A stretch of 64,000 nucleotides of DNA, from the NCBI RefSeq assembly GCF_030252345.1, contig NZ_CP126980.1, positions 8,813,501-8,877,500 on the forward strand. The letters are read 5' to 3'. Below, one piece after another: positions 49,072 to 57,628 of this stretch. The translations under genes and the position numbers were made by a program. The notes beneath the pieces are model-generated. The model did not search any database, was not told the DNA's origin, and worked only from the letters and a program-made list of their open reading frames with translations. Position 1 is the first letter of the stretch; each line of letters begins with the position of its first letter. Source of the stretch: Actinoplanes oblitus (GTDB taxonomy: Bacteria; Actinomycetota; Actinomycetes; Mycobacteriales; Micromonosporaceae).

Positions 49072-49617
49072 GTGAGCGGTGAGATCGAGGTCAAGTACCG
49101 GGTGCTCGACCGCGACGGCTTGTTGAAAGCCCTTGCCGCCGAAGAGATCATCCTGTCTCCTGGCTCTTATCAGGATGATCAGGCATACGCTCCGACAGGA
49201 TGGCAGCCGGGGCAACCGCGTATCGGCGTGACGTTCGTGCGGCTGCGGACGCAGGACGGCCAGTGCACGTTCACGACCAAGACGCCAGTGGACAACGTCC
49301 TCGCGTGCCAGGAGCACGAAACGGTCGTGGCGGACCGCGAGGCGATGCATCACGCCATCATGGCGATGGGCTACAGGCCGACCGTGCGCGTCGCGAAATC
49401 GCGGCGTACCGCCCGGGTCGGCGCCTACTCCCTCTGCCTGGACGAGGTGGACGGCGTAGGCACCTTCATGGAGGTCGAAGCCGTCAGCGCGCACGTCGAG
49501 GGCATGGCTGAGGTGCAGGCGGAGTTGTCGGCGTGGGTCGACAGCCTCGGCGTGGACGTTGAGCGCACTGGCGCGACGTACGACCAGCTCGTTCAGTCCG
49601 CGTCGGTGCGCGCGTAG
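49072..49617 (+). CDS. CYTH-domain protein (CyaB/triphosphatase-like)
   Basis: 181 residues. The N-terminal EIEVKYRVLD is the ExExK motif of the CYTH superfamily, followed by the charged tunnel strands VTFVRLRTQDGQCTFTTKTP, KSRRTARVG, LCLDEVDGVGTFMEVEA. CYTH enzymes hydrolyse triphosphorylated compounds (thiamine triphosphate, inorganic triphosphate) or cyclise ATP. Substrate here unknown. GTG at 49,072 follows GAAGGAG. Its 3' end overlaps the facing kinase gene by 25 bases. Confidence 0.85.
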   Translation: MSGEIEVKYRVLDRDGLLKALAAEEIILSPGSYQDDQAYAPTGWQPGQPRIGVTFVRLRTQDGQCTFTTKTPVDNVLACQEHETVVADREAMHHAIMAMGYRPTVRVAKSRRTARVGAYSLCLDEVDGVGTFMEVEAVSAHVEGMAEVQAELSAWVDSLGVDVERTGATYDQLVQSASVRA

Positions 49618-50213
49618 TTCAGGGAATGCCAGACGTTGACGATGTTGTGGAGCGCTTCCGCAACGTCGTCAGCGCCCTGGTCGCCGATGTCGTAGCTGCG
49701 GGCCGGATGGTTGCCGGCGTTGAGGATGCCGACCAGATCCCGGTATCGCTCCGCTTCTCCGGGTAGACCGCCATGAAATCGGCTGTAGTTGCCTCGGTGG
49801 GCTGCTCGGGCTCGTGAGCTGCTGGGATCGCCGTCGAGAAGGATGGTGAGATCCGGCCGCTCGATCTCGGCGTTGAGTTTCCAAATCAGCTCATCAGGTA
49901 CCCCGTCGAGGTGTTGCAGGACCAGCGACGAGGATAGGTAGCGGTCGCAGATCACGATGTTGCCGGAGGCGAGCGCCGGTCTGATCTCTGTCTCGATGTG
50001 GTGGTAGCGGTCAGCAGTGACCAGGCAGGCCAGGGCTACACCTCGGAACTGCTGAGTGCCGCCGCGCGCCAGGACGCCGATTGGCCCGGACGACGGCTCC
50101 CGGGTGACCACCACGCGGTGCCCGTTGTCGGCGAGCCGCCGCGCCAGCAGTTGCACGATGGTGGTCTTACCGATACCGCTCGGGCCGTCAATGACCACGA
50201 AGAAGCCGGTCAT
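49593..50213 (-). CDS. Thymidylate-kinase-like P-loop kinase
   Basis: 206 residues. Walker A GPSGIGKTTIV, then VVVTREPSSGPIG, and ICDRYLSSSLVLQ, the DRY-x-x-S motif for TMP/dTMP binding in thymidylate kinases. The LID region after DPSSSRARAAHRG is atypical, and the segment LNAGNHPARSYDIG differs from housekeeping Tmk. This suggests a specialised nucleoside-phosphate kinase. Start overlaps the radical SAM stop (ATGA), so it is the last gene of the operon. Confidence 0.85.
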   Translation of the reverse strand: MTGFFVVIDGPSGIGKTTIVQLLARRLADNGHRVVVTREPSSGPIGVLARGGTQQFRGVALACLVTADRYHHIETEIRPALASGNIVICDRYLSSSLVLQHLDGVPDELIWKLNAEIERPDLTILLDGDPSSSRARAAHRGNYSRFHGGLPGEAERYRDLVGILNAGNHPARSYDIGDQGADDVAEALHNIVNVWHSLNYARTDAD

Positions 50214-51697
50214 GCCGCGACCCGGCGAGCGTGCTGCTGGTGGGTCAGCTCGGCCAGGTGCCGCCGGATCTCGGGCACGGGAACGCCGCCGAACTGGATG
50301 CCGACGGAGAAGTTGAACTCGTCGCGTTCGCGCATGGCTTCGTCCGCGCCGCCGCTGGTGAGGTCGACCGCGCCATAGGCGAGCAGGTCGGCGGGCTGGT
50401 AGCGCCCGGTGGCCATGAGGCGAGCCCACTCCGGGGTGCCGGGGTAGGGCCGGAACTCGAAGACACTGGCGCGGAACCGGCCGGGCACGCGATCGGTGAT
50501 GTCCCACAGTTCGTGGACCAGCCGAACGGTCTGGTTCAGTTCGTCGGCGGTCTCGCCGGGGAAGCCGAGGATGAAGTAGCCCTTGACTCCGATGCCGCGT
50601 TCAGTGAGCCGGCGTACCACCGAGCGGATCATGTCAGGGTTGATGCGCTTGTCGATGTACTCCAGCACCCGCGAACTGCCGGACTCGATACCGAGGGCAA
50701 CTTCCCGTAGCCCGTTCGCGGCGAGTAGGTCAAGGGTGGCATCGCTGGCCCGGTCGAGAATGTTGATGCGGCCGGTGGCATCCCAGGCGGCCCACAGACC
50801 GACCTGATCGGCGGTGAAGGCGGTCGTCATCGTGTCGATGACGCGGCGCGCACCCAAGAACAGGTCATCGACGAACCGGAACGCCGTGACGCCATAGTCC
50901 TCGTGGAGCTTGTGCATTTCGCCGAGGATGTTGTCCGGCTGGCGGACGCGGATCGTGATGTCGGGGTTCGCGCTGACGGCGGCACCGCAGAACGAGCAGT
51001 CGTAGGGGCATCCACGGGCGCCGACCATGTTGGCCTCGATCCGGCCGTCTTCCGCCACTCGGGGGTCTTGGGTGAGGAAGCGTCGGTCGACGTACGGCAG
51101 GGCGTTGATGTCCGGGGCAAGGTGACGCTCCATGCCGGGACGACCACCTGTTACCGGGGTTCGCAGGATCGGATCGAGCCACATCACGCCCGGGAGGTCA
51201 GCACGGTCGCGGTGATCTTGCAGCAGCGTGACTACCCGGGTCTCGCCTTCTCCCAGGACCAGCGCAGCGGCGTGGCGCATGCGGGTGTCCATCAGGATTT
51301 CGGTCGGCATGGCCTTGGCCTGGTGGCCGCCGAGCATGATCTTGATGCCGGGGTCGAGTCCGTCGGCGATGCGGGCGCTGATCTCGTAGGTGGGGGCGAG
51401 CAGATTCAGCCCCACCCACCGCGGCCAGGTCTGGTTGATAGTCGCGACGACCTGGGCGACAGGGATGCCGTGCGCCTCGGCATCGAGTACACCGACGTTG
51501 TAGCCGTGCTTCGCGGCGTAGGTGGCGATGTAGGCCATGCCCAGCACAGGAAGGGTGAAGTCGTTGACCCGAGGCCGTACTGCGTAGTCCCGCAAAGGCG
51601 CGTTGACGAACAGCAGATCGATCTCGCGCGTCGGGTCGTGGCCGGTGATGCAGCGCGCCAGAGCAGGGATTGCGGTCGGGTCAGGGTGAACGGACAT
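50210..51697 (-). CDS. B12-binding-type radical SAM protein
   Basis: 495 residues. The N-terminal ~200 residues form a cobalamin-binding-like Rossmann domain (VNAPLRDYAVRPRVNDFTLP, then VGVLDAEAHGI, VGLNLLAPTYE, IMLGGHQAKAMP), but I do not see a complete DxHxxG cobalt-ligand motif. The radical SAM core has Cys230, Cys234 and Cys237 in GARGCPYDCSFCGA, which bind the 4Fe-4S cluster, and FILGFPGET further on. It could install a methyl group or rearrange a carbon skeleton. It overlaps its upstream neighbour by 17 bases. Confidence 0.88.
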   Translation of the reverse strand: MSVHPDPTAIPALARCITGHDPTREIDLLFVNAPLRDYAVRPRVNDFTLPVLGMAYIATYAAKHGYNVGVLDAEAHGIPVAQVVATINQTWPRWVGLNLLAPTYEISARIADGLDPGIKIMLGGHQAKAMPTEILMDTRMRHAAALVLGEGETRVVTLLQDHRDRADLPGVMWLDPILRTPVTGGRPGMERHLAPDINALPYVDRRFLTQDPRVAEDGRIEANMVGARGCPYDCSFCGAAVSANPDITIRVRQPDNILGEMHKLHEDYGVTAFRFVDDLFLGARRVIDTMTTAFTADQVGLWAAWDATGRINILDRASDATLDLLAANGLREVALGIESGSSRVLEYIDKRINPDMIRSVVRRLTERGIGVKGYFILGFPGETADELNQTVRLVHELWDITDRVPGRFRASVFEFRPYPGTPEWARLMATGRYQPADLLAYGAVDLTSGGADEAMRERDEFNFSVGIQFGGVPVPEIRRHLAELTHQQHARRVAA

Positions 51698-52517
51698 GGG
51701 TGCCTCCCCAGGCGAGAACGAGTTGCGTGAGTGCAGACAGGTCCTTTCCAGCGGTCTCGCGCCAGCGCATGGCGAAGCTGGGTTCGTCTTCCGGCCACTC
51801 CGTGGCCGGCGCAGCGCGACGGGCCCAGGTCCGGACCGCGAGATCGGCGTACGGGTAGACGGAGAAGTCACCAGACCAATCGGCGACGGCCGCACCAGCG
51901 GTCCACGGGCCGATGCGCGGTACCGCCTGGAGCGCGGTGACTAGGGCTGGTGGGTCGAGTTGCTCCCAGGTCTGCCGGTGCGTGAGATATGCGGTAGCTG
52001 CGGCTGCGAGCGCCGGCTGCTTGAAGGTCATGCGCAGCTCGGCGAAGTCGGCCGGCGAGAGATCCAATACCCGCTCGGGTGACGGGAACAGGCGATGGAC
52101 CGCGGCCGGGGCGACGGTTGTGCCGTGGGCTAGGCAGAACCTGGCGTACATCTGCCGCGCCTGAGCCGCGCGGATGACCTGGCGGATGATTGCCGTGCCG
52201 ATCGCGTCCCACAAGTCGCTGTTGCGGACCCGGCACACGGGGCCTAGCGCCTGCACGGCGGTCGCAATCTCCGACGTACCCTCGCCGCTCAGAACGACGT
52301 GATCGATCACCGGGCCGGCACCGGGGCCGCCCTGATCCGCATCGACCATGGGCCGCCTACCGGCAACGTCATGGCTCTGAAGCCGTATAGCTTCCACGCC
52401 GTCGGGTTGGTCTGCCGTCCAGGTCAGCAGCCAGGGCGCTGCACGGCAACGCATGACCCGCTCCGCGCCGTTGCTCGTAGTGATCCACGCCGGATGATCT
52501 TGCATGATGGTCGCCAT
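51681..52517 (-). CDS. HhH-GPD DNA glycosylase-like protein (AlkA-type)
   Basis: 278 residues. The C-terminal half has the helix-hairpin-helix VPRIGPWTAGAAVADWSGDF and the following YPYADLAVRTW with the likely catalytic Asp, the pattern of AlkA-type base-excision glycosylases; the N-terminal half is a variable mixed domain. It should remove alkylated bases. In a biosynthetic setting such enzymes give self-protection against DNA-damaging products. GAGGAG precedes ATG at 52,517; its 3' end overlaps the radical SAM gene by 17 bases. Confidence 0.8.
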   Translation of the reverse strand: MATIMQDHPAWITTSNGAERVMRCRAAPWLLTWTADQPDGVEAIRLQSHDVAGRRPMVDADQGGPGAGPVIDHVVLSGEGTSEIATAVQALGPVCRVRNSDLWDAIGTAIIRQVIRAAQARQMYARFCLAHGTTVAPAAVHRLFPSPERVLDLSPADFAELRMTFKQPALAAAATAYLTHRQTWEQLDPPALVTALQAVPRIGPWTAGAAVADWSGDFSVYPYADLAVRTWARRAAPATEWPEDEPSFAMRWRETAGKDLSALTQLVLAWGGTHVRSP

Positions 52518-52636
52518 GACGGTCTCCTCGTTGTGAGCCTGCGGGGGCGTCGCCGCCGAAGCAGTCTGCCTCCTTGCTGCATCAGGCACCGTGAGGAGCG
52601 GAGTCCGCGAGTGTCGTGGCCCGACGGGGGCGGCGA

Positions 52637-53083
52637 TCATGGCTTGTCCGTCGGAGGACCGGGATTGCGACTCGGCCCGGCAATGATCGCGGCCCGGGTG
52701 CGGCGTCGCGGGCGTTGGGACACGGGCCCACGTGTCCGCCTTGCCGGCTGCTCTGCGGTCAGCCGTTCCGGCGTGGCCGCAAGGTGCAGGGCGATGAGCA
52801 GCTTGGCCCAGTTGCCCGTTTCCCACATCGCCGACGCGGCGAGGGAAAATCGCACCTGGTAGCCGTCTTGCGGGTCGTCGTAAGCATCAGCGAGATGGTC
52901 GACCAACCTGTCGCTCAGCGGCTCAATACCGCAGGCACGACACGCCTTGGCAAGCAGTTGGAGGAACCTGTCGCCACGGCCTGTATGCCACGCCTCGCTG
53001 GCATGGCGGGTGACCACCTGCATATATGCCAGGCCCAACAGTTCCTCATCAAGCTGCGGCGGCGGCTCGCTCATCGGCTTCAC
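52637..53083 (-). CDS. Hypothetical protein in cargo operon
   Basis: About 148 residues. It is helical: ELLGLAYMQVVTRHASEAWH, LQLLAKACRACGIEPLSD, RFSLAASAMWETGNWAKLLI. The tail is basic and Pro-rich (RRTRGPVSQRPRRRTR). No family recognised. GTG at 53,083 overlaps the stop of the EEP gene (GTGA); ATG at 53,074 is also possible. A 119-bp gap without a gene separates it from the glycosylase gene. Confidence 0.65.
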   Translation of the reverse strand: MKPMSEPPPQLDEELLGLAYMQVVTRHASEAWHTGRGDRFLQLLAKACRACGIEPLSDRLVDHLADAYDDPQDGYQVRFSLAASAMWETGNWAKLLIALHLAATPERLTAEQPARRTRGPVSQRPRRRTRAAIIAGPSRNPGPPTDKP

Positions 53084-53976
53084 GTGGCTTTCCGATCGCG
53101 GCCGAAGCGCAGAGCGAAGGAGATCCGCCGGTGATCGGAGGGCCACCGGGAACTGCCTCCGGTCGGGATGTGGACTTGGAATGAGCCCGCCACGACGTCC
53201 GCGGCCTGCCGCATAGCGTCGTTGATCAGGACGTGGTCGACGTGCAGGTTCCGCACGTTGCTGGTTGCCGGGAACGGGCGCACGGCTTGCGGGTCCAGTT
53301 CAGCCACGGTGTGAAACCCGGAGCCCAAGATCCGGCCGCCGGCCACGGCATCGTAGGGGCCGATCAGCCGGTCGAGGGCGCTGCTCTGGCGTACCCAATC
53401 GCCATGCTCGTTGCGGTAGGCGACGTAGTCCCGTACCGAGAGGGGGACCGTGCCCCAGTCGAGATCCGGGAAGTCGGGGCCACTCGCGCTTTCGTTCAGG
53501 TCTCCCATGATCAGTGTCGGGATTTCGCTGCCGCCGTATTGCGCGAGGCGCTGGGCGCGGGCAAACCGTTCGCTGCTGTCGGAGTATGACCAGTGCTCCG
53601 TGCGCAGCTCGAATTGGAGCATGTCGTCGGCGCACAGCGCGAACCTGGCGCGGTTGCGCCGGTCGGGGTATCGGAGATCTTCGCCTTGGAGCAGGCAGAG
53701 AACGGTCGGGTCATAGATGATCGCCGTGGCCAGCGGCCCGGCATGCAGTTCGCCGACGTACGGTCGGCCACACAAGACGCGGAGTTCGCGCATAGCCGTC
53801 AGGAAGGGCTTTTCTCCGTCCCGGTGCCAGTCCTTGGCCTCGCAGAGCGCGATGACGTCGGGCGAAGGATCGTCCAGGAACGCGCGGGTCAGCCCGTCGA
53901 AATGGTGGACTCCGTCCGCGCAGAGTCCACCTGCCTCGAAGTTCAGCAGCGATCCCGTCAGTTCGACGACCGTCAC
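53080..53976 (-). CDS. Endonuclease/exonuclease/phosphatase (EEP) family protein
   Basis: 298 residues with the EEP fold: LLNFEAGG near the start, DVIALCEAKD with the metal-binding Glu, LIMGDLNES (Asp and Asn), NLHVDHVLIND and the closing WPSDHRRISFAL with the catalytic Asp-His. Members cleave phosphodiesters of DNA, lipids or small phosphates. In this operon a DNA or nucleotide substrate is plausible. Start is GTG at 53,976. No signal peptide. Confidence 0.85.
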   Translation of the reverse strand: MTVVELTGSLLNFEAGGLCADGVHHFDGLTRAFLDDPSPDVIALCEAKDWHRDGEKPFLTAMRELRVLCGRPYVGELHAGPLATAIIYDPTVLCLLQGEDLRYPDRRNRARFALCADDMLQFELRTEHWSYSDSSERFARAQRLAQYGGSEIPTLIMGDLNESASGPDFPDLDWGTVPLSVRDYVAYRNEHGDWVRQSSALDRLIGPYDAVAGGRILGSGFHTVAELDPQAVRPFPATSNVRNLHVDHVLINDAMRQAADVVAGSFQVHIPTGGSSRWPSDHRRISFALRFGRDRKAT

Positions 53977-54013
53977 GATGCTCGCGACCTTTCGCTTCGG
54001 AGGTGTTTGGAGT

Positions 54014-54068
54014 GACCGGCGGGCAAGGGCCCCGGAATCGGAGGGTGTGGAGGCATTGCCCGCCGGTC
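54014..54068 (-). terminator. Inverted repeat in the 142-bp gap of the cargo operon
   Basis: GACCGGCGGGCAA and TTGCCCGCCGGTC are perfect 13-base arms around a 29-base loop, just upstream of the EEP gene. It may be an attenuator that reduces expression of the downstream half of the operon, or a processing site. Confidence 0.5.
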
Positions 54069-54118
54069 GTCCCGTCCGACACGGCGTCCGTACCGTGACG
54101 GCGTCTTAAGGGAGCCGG

Positions 54119-54979
54119 TCAGACTGGCGGGGACCTCTCCGCCGCGGGCAAGAGGGCGACCTTCTTGGCTACGGCCCCGTACACGTAGGCCCGTTTGGCA
54201 GGGCGTTCGTGTGGCTCGGCAAGGTCCACACGCCAATCGGAGACCAGGCGGACGCCCGGCGCCGCGATTTCAAGCCCACTGAAGAAGTTGGTGAACTGGC
54301 GGCGTGATCGTGGCCGGATCTGCCCGTCCGGCGGCAGTTTCTTCATGAGCCGCTTGATCTGCCACCGCCTCCACAAGCCGACACCATCAAGCGTGAAGTT
54401 CGAGATCGCGACATAGCTGCCCGGCGGCAGTGATTCAAGTGTTCGGGCGACCAGTGCGTACGCCTGCTCATCGTTGTCCACGAAATGCAGGACGGCGCAG
54501 AATAAGACCGCGACGGGCCTGGTGAAGTCCAGCGTGTCCTTTGCCTCGGCGAGCATCCTGGCCGTGTCGTGCATGTCAACCTCGGCGTAGCCGGTGGCGC
54601 CCTCCGGCGTGCTAGTCAGCAGAGCCCGCGCATGCACCATTACCAGCGGGTCGTTGTCCACATAGACGACCCGGGCGGCAGGGTCGATGCCCTGCGCGAC
54701 TTGGTGCACATTGGGCTCTACCGGCAGGGATACGCCGACGTCGAGGAACTGCGTCACTCCGTGCTCGGCGACGAGGCATCGCACAACTCGATGCATCCAC
54801 TTACGGTTTGCCCGTGCATCCACCACAACCTGCGGATATGCCTTGGCGATTCGGTCGCCGGAGGCCCGGTCCGCGGCGTAGTTGTCCTTGCCGCCCAGCC
54901 AGTAGTTATACCGCCGGGCCACATGCGCGACCGTCGAGTCGATCTTGGGCTTGTCGTCGAAGGCTGCCATCCGAATCAC
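54119..54979 (-). CDS. SAM-dependent methyltransferase (Methyltransf_19 family)
   Basis: 286 residues. The N-terminal IDSTVAHVARRYNYWLGGKD and NYAADR are the hallmark of the actinobacterial Methyltransf_19 (DUF574) family, followed by FLDVGVSLPVEPNVHQVAQ (motif I region), VVYVDNDPLVMVHARALL and AVLFCAVLHFVDND. The usual motif I glycines are reduced (DVGVSLP). Small-molecule methyl acceptor unknown. GTG at 54,979 overlaps the upstream stop (GTGA). Confidence 0.88.
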   Translation of the reverse strand: MIRMAAFDDKPKIDSTVAHVARRYNYWLGGKDNYAADRASGDRIAKAYPQVVVDARANRKWMHRVVRCLVAEHGVTQFLDVGVSLPVEPNVHQVAQGIDPAARVVYVDNDPLVMVHARALLTSTPEGATGYAEVDMHDTARMLAEAKDTLDFTRPVAVLFCAVLHFVDNDEQAYALVARTLESLPPGSYVAISNFTLDGVGLWRRWQIKRLMKKLPPDGQIRPRSRRQFTNFFSGLEIAAPGVRLVSDWRVDLAEPHERPAKRAYVYGAVAKKVALLPAAERSPPV

Positions 54980-55707
54980 CCCGCCGTGGATGAGCAGTCA
55001 TGCACGCCGGGCCAGCGCAGGAAACGATCAGGCAAGAAGGGTGCGGTGAGGGCGGGCTGGACCAGTCCTCCTGCGGTGATGACCGGCAGCTTGGGCGGTG
55101 GCCAGTGTGGCTGCCCTCGGCGGGCGCAGCAGGCCGTGACGGTGTCGCACGCCAGCGAAATCGCGGTCACGATTACGCCGTCGGTGCAGGTGTGGCCGAT
55201 TTGGTCGAGCAGATGCCGGGCCTCGCGGCAACTGTGTTGCTGAAAGACTGCGACCGCATGCAGCCCGGCGGCCACGATCAGCCGGTGTTGGTCGCCGAAC
55301 TTGCTCGCCAGGCCGGCGAGGTCCATACAACTGCGGACGGCGTCCGGGGCGCCGGCCACCACGGCGGCGTCAGCCAGCACGGTTACGGCGGGAAGCAATC
55401 GGCCCGGGTCGACTGGCTCCTCCCGCATAGCGTGATCCACCGCAGCCGACGCGAGGGTCATGGCTTCGCGGAGACTGTCGAGGCGCAGCGCCGCCTCCGC
55501 GCGCAGCGTGTACCGCACTACCGCGTCCGGCGCGTGACGCTCGTTCAGGAGCCGGTGGGCGGTTCGCGGGAAGGCAAGCACCATGCCGCGCAACCGCTCC
55601 AGCTCGGTGTTCCCGAACAACTCCGTCACCGTGCCACTGGGCGGCGCGGCGGTCGCCTCGATGCACGGCTCGGCGAGCATCGGCCCCGACGCGCGGTGCC
55701 GGCTCAT
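54976..55707 (-). CDS. Alpha-helical hypothetical protein (cargo operon)
   Basis: 243 residues, mostly Ala/Leu-rich helices: EAALRLDSLREAMTLASAAV, LLPAVTVLADAAVVAGAPD, LIVAAGLHAVAVFQQH, then a Cys-rich DTVTACCARRGQPHW and a Pro-rich end. The layout resembles TPR-like proteins. No known family. Start overlaps the upstream 67-residue gene (ATGA). Confidence 0.65.
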   Translation of the reverse strand: MSRHRASGPMLAEPCIEATAAPPSGTVTELFGNTELERLRGMVLAFPRTAHRLLNERHAPDAVVRYTLRAEAALRLDSLREAMTLASAAVDHAMREEPVDPGRLLPAVTVLADAAVVAGAPDAVRSCMDLAGLASKFGDQHRLIVAAGLHAVAVFQQHSCREARHLLDQIGHTCTDGVIVTAISLACDTVTACCARRGQPHWPPPKLPVITAGGLVQPALTAPFLPDRFLRWPGVHDCSSTAG

Positions 55708-55907
55708 CGCAGGCCACCCCCGTTCGGCTCCCTCGGGGCCGCGCCTTCCGGCTGTGTGCCGGCCGGCAGCTCGGATGAGGTCTTGCTGTGCAGGATGCCG
55801 AGATTGGCTACCACGCCGTCCAGCTTGGACCGCGAGACCTGGACGGCTGCGTGCCGGAAGCGTGCGCCGAACCAGCCGGTGCCGGTGCGTAGAGTGCGAT
55901 TCGTCAT
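55704..55907 (-). CDS. 67-residue hypothetical protein in cargo operon
   Basis: Begins TNRTLRTGTGWFGARFRHAA and includes VQVSRSKLDGVVANLGIL before a Gly/Pro-rich tail. No match to a known family. It is coupled by ATGA to the next gene and follows the GPP34 gene by 15 bases. Could be a small partner protein, or a peptide precursor modified by the radical SAM and methyltransferase enzymes; neither is shown. Confidence 0.6.
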   Translation of the reverse strand: MTNRTLRTGTGWFGARFRHAAVQVSRSKLDGVVANLGILHSKTSSELPAGTQPEGAAPREPNGGGLR

Positions 55908-55922
55908 GGTCGACTCCCCGAG

Positions 55923-56627
55923 TTAGAACGCGGCGGTGGCGAGGTCGCCGACGGCGTAGCGGACGACCTGAACGAGGTGGGGAAGGATGGTCAGCGGCGC
56001 GTCTTTGCCTGCACGAGCGGGAATCCTGCCGGTGATGTCGAGGAGAATTGGCTCGGCCTCTTCGGTACTGAAGGGAAAGACCATGGTGCTGTGCAGGTTC
56101 AGCGACAACACCAGGGCGCACAGACAGTCCATAGCCGGGTCACATTTCCCCCGCGGGTGCCTCACCAACTGGCTGCGCAGGTCCGCGCGGATCGAGGTGA
56201 CAAGGTGCGAATCGGCGAGCTGGTAGCGGGTGCTGCGCAGCCGGCGGTGTTGTTCGAGCAGGTGCCCGCCTGCGACCAGCCCGGCGAGGGTGCGTTCGTG
56301 GAGCCGCTGGTACGGGTTGTTCCCGTCGTCGACTAGATCGACGCGGGCGCCCCGCACCACTTCCGCGATGCGTGGAGCGGGTTCCTCGGTGATCGCAGCG
56401 AGGATGTCGGTGGCGATCGGATCTGCGGCCGGGCCAGTGCGCTCACGGTTCGTGTGGATCAGCCCGTGCTTGACGTAGATGCGGTCCTGCAACAGCAGGT
56501 CGGTGAGGGTCGCGGCGGCCAGGCCGATCCCGAGCGCGCGGACGTCGATAAGGGGACGCAGGTCGTTTTGCTCGTCGTGGGCGAGCAACCACACCTTTTC
56601 TCGCAGGCTGGAGATACGCCGGACCAT
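55923..56627 (-). CDS. GPP34-type (GOLPH3-like) protein
   Basis: 234 residues. The start MVRRISSLREKVWLLAHDEQ, then GIGLAAATLTDLLLQDRIYV and ITEEPAPRIAEVVRG, and PILLDITGRIPARAG fit the bacterial GPP34 family, whose eukaryotic relatives bind phosphatidylinositol phosphate. The bacterial role is unknown. It starts on the last base of the formamidase stop (TGATG). Confidence 0.78.
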   Translation of the reverse strand: MVRRISSLREKVWLLAHDEQNDLRPLIDVRALGIGLAAATLTDLLLQDRIYVKHGLIHTNRERTGPAADPIATDILAAITEEPAPRIAEVVRGARVDLVDDGNNPYQRLHERTLAGLVAGGHLLEQHRRLRSTRYQLADSHLVTSIRADLRSQLVRHPRGKCDPAMDCLCALVLSLNLHSTMVFPFSTEEAEPILLDITGRIPARAGKDAPLTILPHLVQVVRYAVGDLATAAF

Positions 56628-57628
56628 CAGCCGGCCCTCCCGATCTCGCGGAGCGCCCGGTGGACGCCGTAGTACGGCTGTGCCCCGATGATGTGATGCT
56701 TGGCGATGGACGCGACGATGGTGTACTCGGCGTCCACGACGTTGCCGATACGTGCATGGTTGACTTGCGACACGAACTGGTACGCGTCGAGCGGGTCGAT
56801 CCCGTTGAAGGCGGCCAGGTCGTTCACCAGGCGAAGGTTGGCGCCCCGGTAGGCGTCTTCCAACGGCCGAGCGATCCCAAACGCCCCCACCCGATCGTCG
56901 GTTTCGAACCGCGGCCACCCGGCGACCCCGGACAGCACCTCCACGACCAGTGTCACGTCCATCGGGACCTCGACCCCGACGCCACACAACTCGCCCTCGC
57001 CCTGCAAAGCGTGCCCGTCCCCGACGGCAAGCAGTGCACCGTCGACATTGACTGGCAGATACACCGTCGTTCCCGCACACACCAGCGGAGAGTCGAGGTT
57101 CCCGCCATGCGCGCCCGGCACAATCGACATCCGCACTTCGCCACCAGCCGGGGCAACCCCGATGGTGCCGAGCATCGGCGCCAACTCCAGGTCTCGCGCG
57201 AACCCGTTCTCCGACCGACGCGAGACAAACCGCACGGTCCGCTGCTCCAGGTCGATCGGATACTCCCAGACCACCTCGTCCAAGGCCGGATGCAGCATCG
57301 CGGTCGCTTCCGTGGCCGTCAGGGCGCCGAAGTGCGGGAAGGTCGCGGAGAAGCCGACCTCTGCCGCAGGGGTGAGATCCACCAGATGCACCGCGAGAGC
57401 ATCCCCGGCACGCGCTCCACGCACATACAAAGGGCCCGTGACCGGGTTCAGCTCGGGCCAGCGGCACACCTTGCTGGGCAGGTCGTCCACCGACTGGACC
57501 CTGCTGTTGAAACAGTCCCTGGTGCGGATCCGCACCAGTTCGCCCGGTTCGATCTCCGCGATCGGCTTCCGCCCGCCGAACGTGTATCCAACGTTGCCCG
57601 GGACGTCCATGAAGGTGGAGTCAGCCAC
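56627..57628 (-). CDS. Acetamidase/formamidase
   Basis: 333 residues. The fold shows GYTFGGRKPIAEIEPGELVRI, then LYVRGARAGDALAVHLVDL, and SIVPGAHGGNLDSPL, the family features for hydrolysis of formamide or acetamide to the acid and ammonia. In the operon it might use an amide imported by the adjacent permease or release formate from an intermediate. It overlaps the permease 3' end by eight bases. Confidence 0.9.
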   Translation of the reverse strand: MADSTFMDVPGNVGYTFGGRKPIAEIEPGELVRIRTRDCFNSRVQSVDDLPSKVCRWPELNPVTGPLYVRGARAGDALAVHLVDLTPAAEVGFSATFPHFGALTATEATAMLHPALDEVVWEYPIDLEQRTVRFVSRRSENGFARDLELAPMLGTIGVAPAGGEVRMSIVPGAHGGNLDSPLVCAGTTVYLPVNVDGALLAVGDGHALQGEGELCGVGVEVPMDVTLVVEVLSGVAGWPRFETDDRVGAFGIARPLEDAYRGANLRLVNDLAAFNGIDPLDAYQFVSQVNHARIGNVVDAEYTIVASIAKHHIIGAQPYYGVHRALREIGRAG

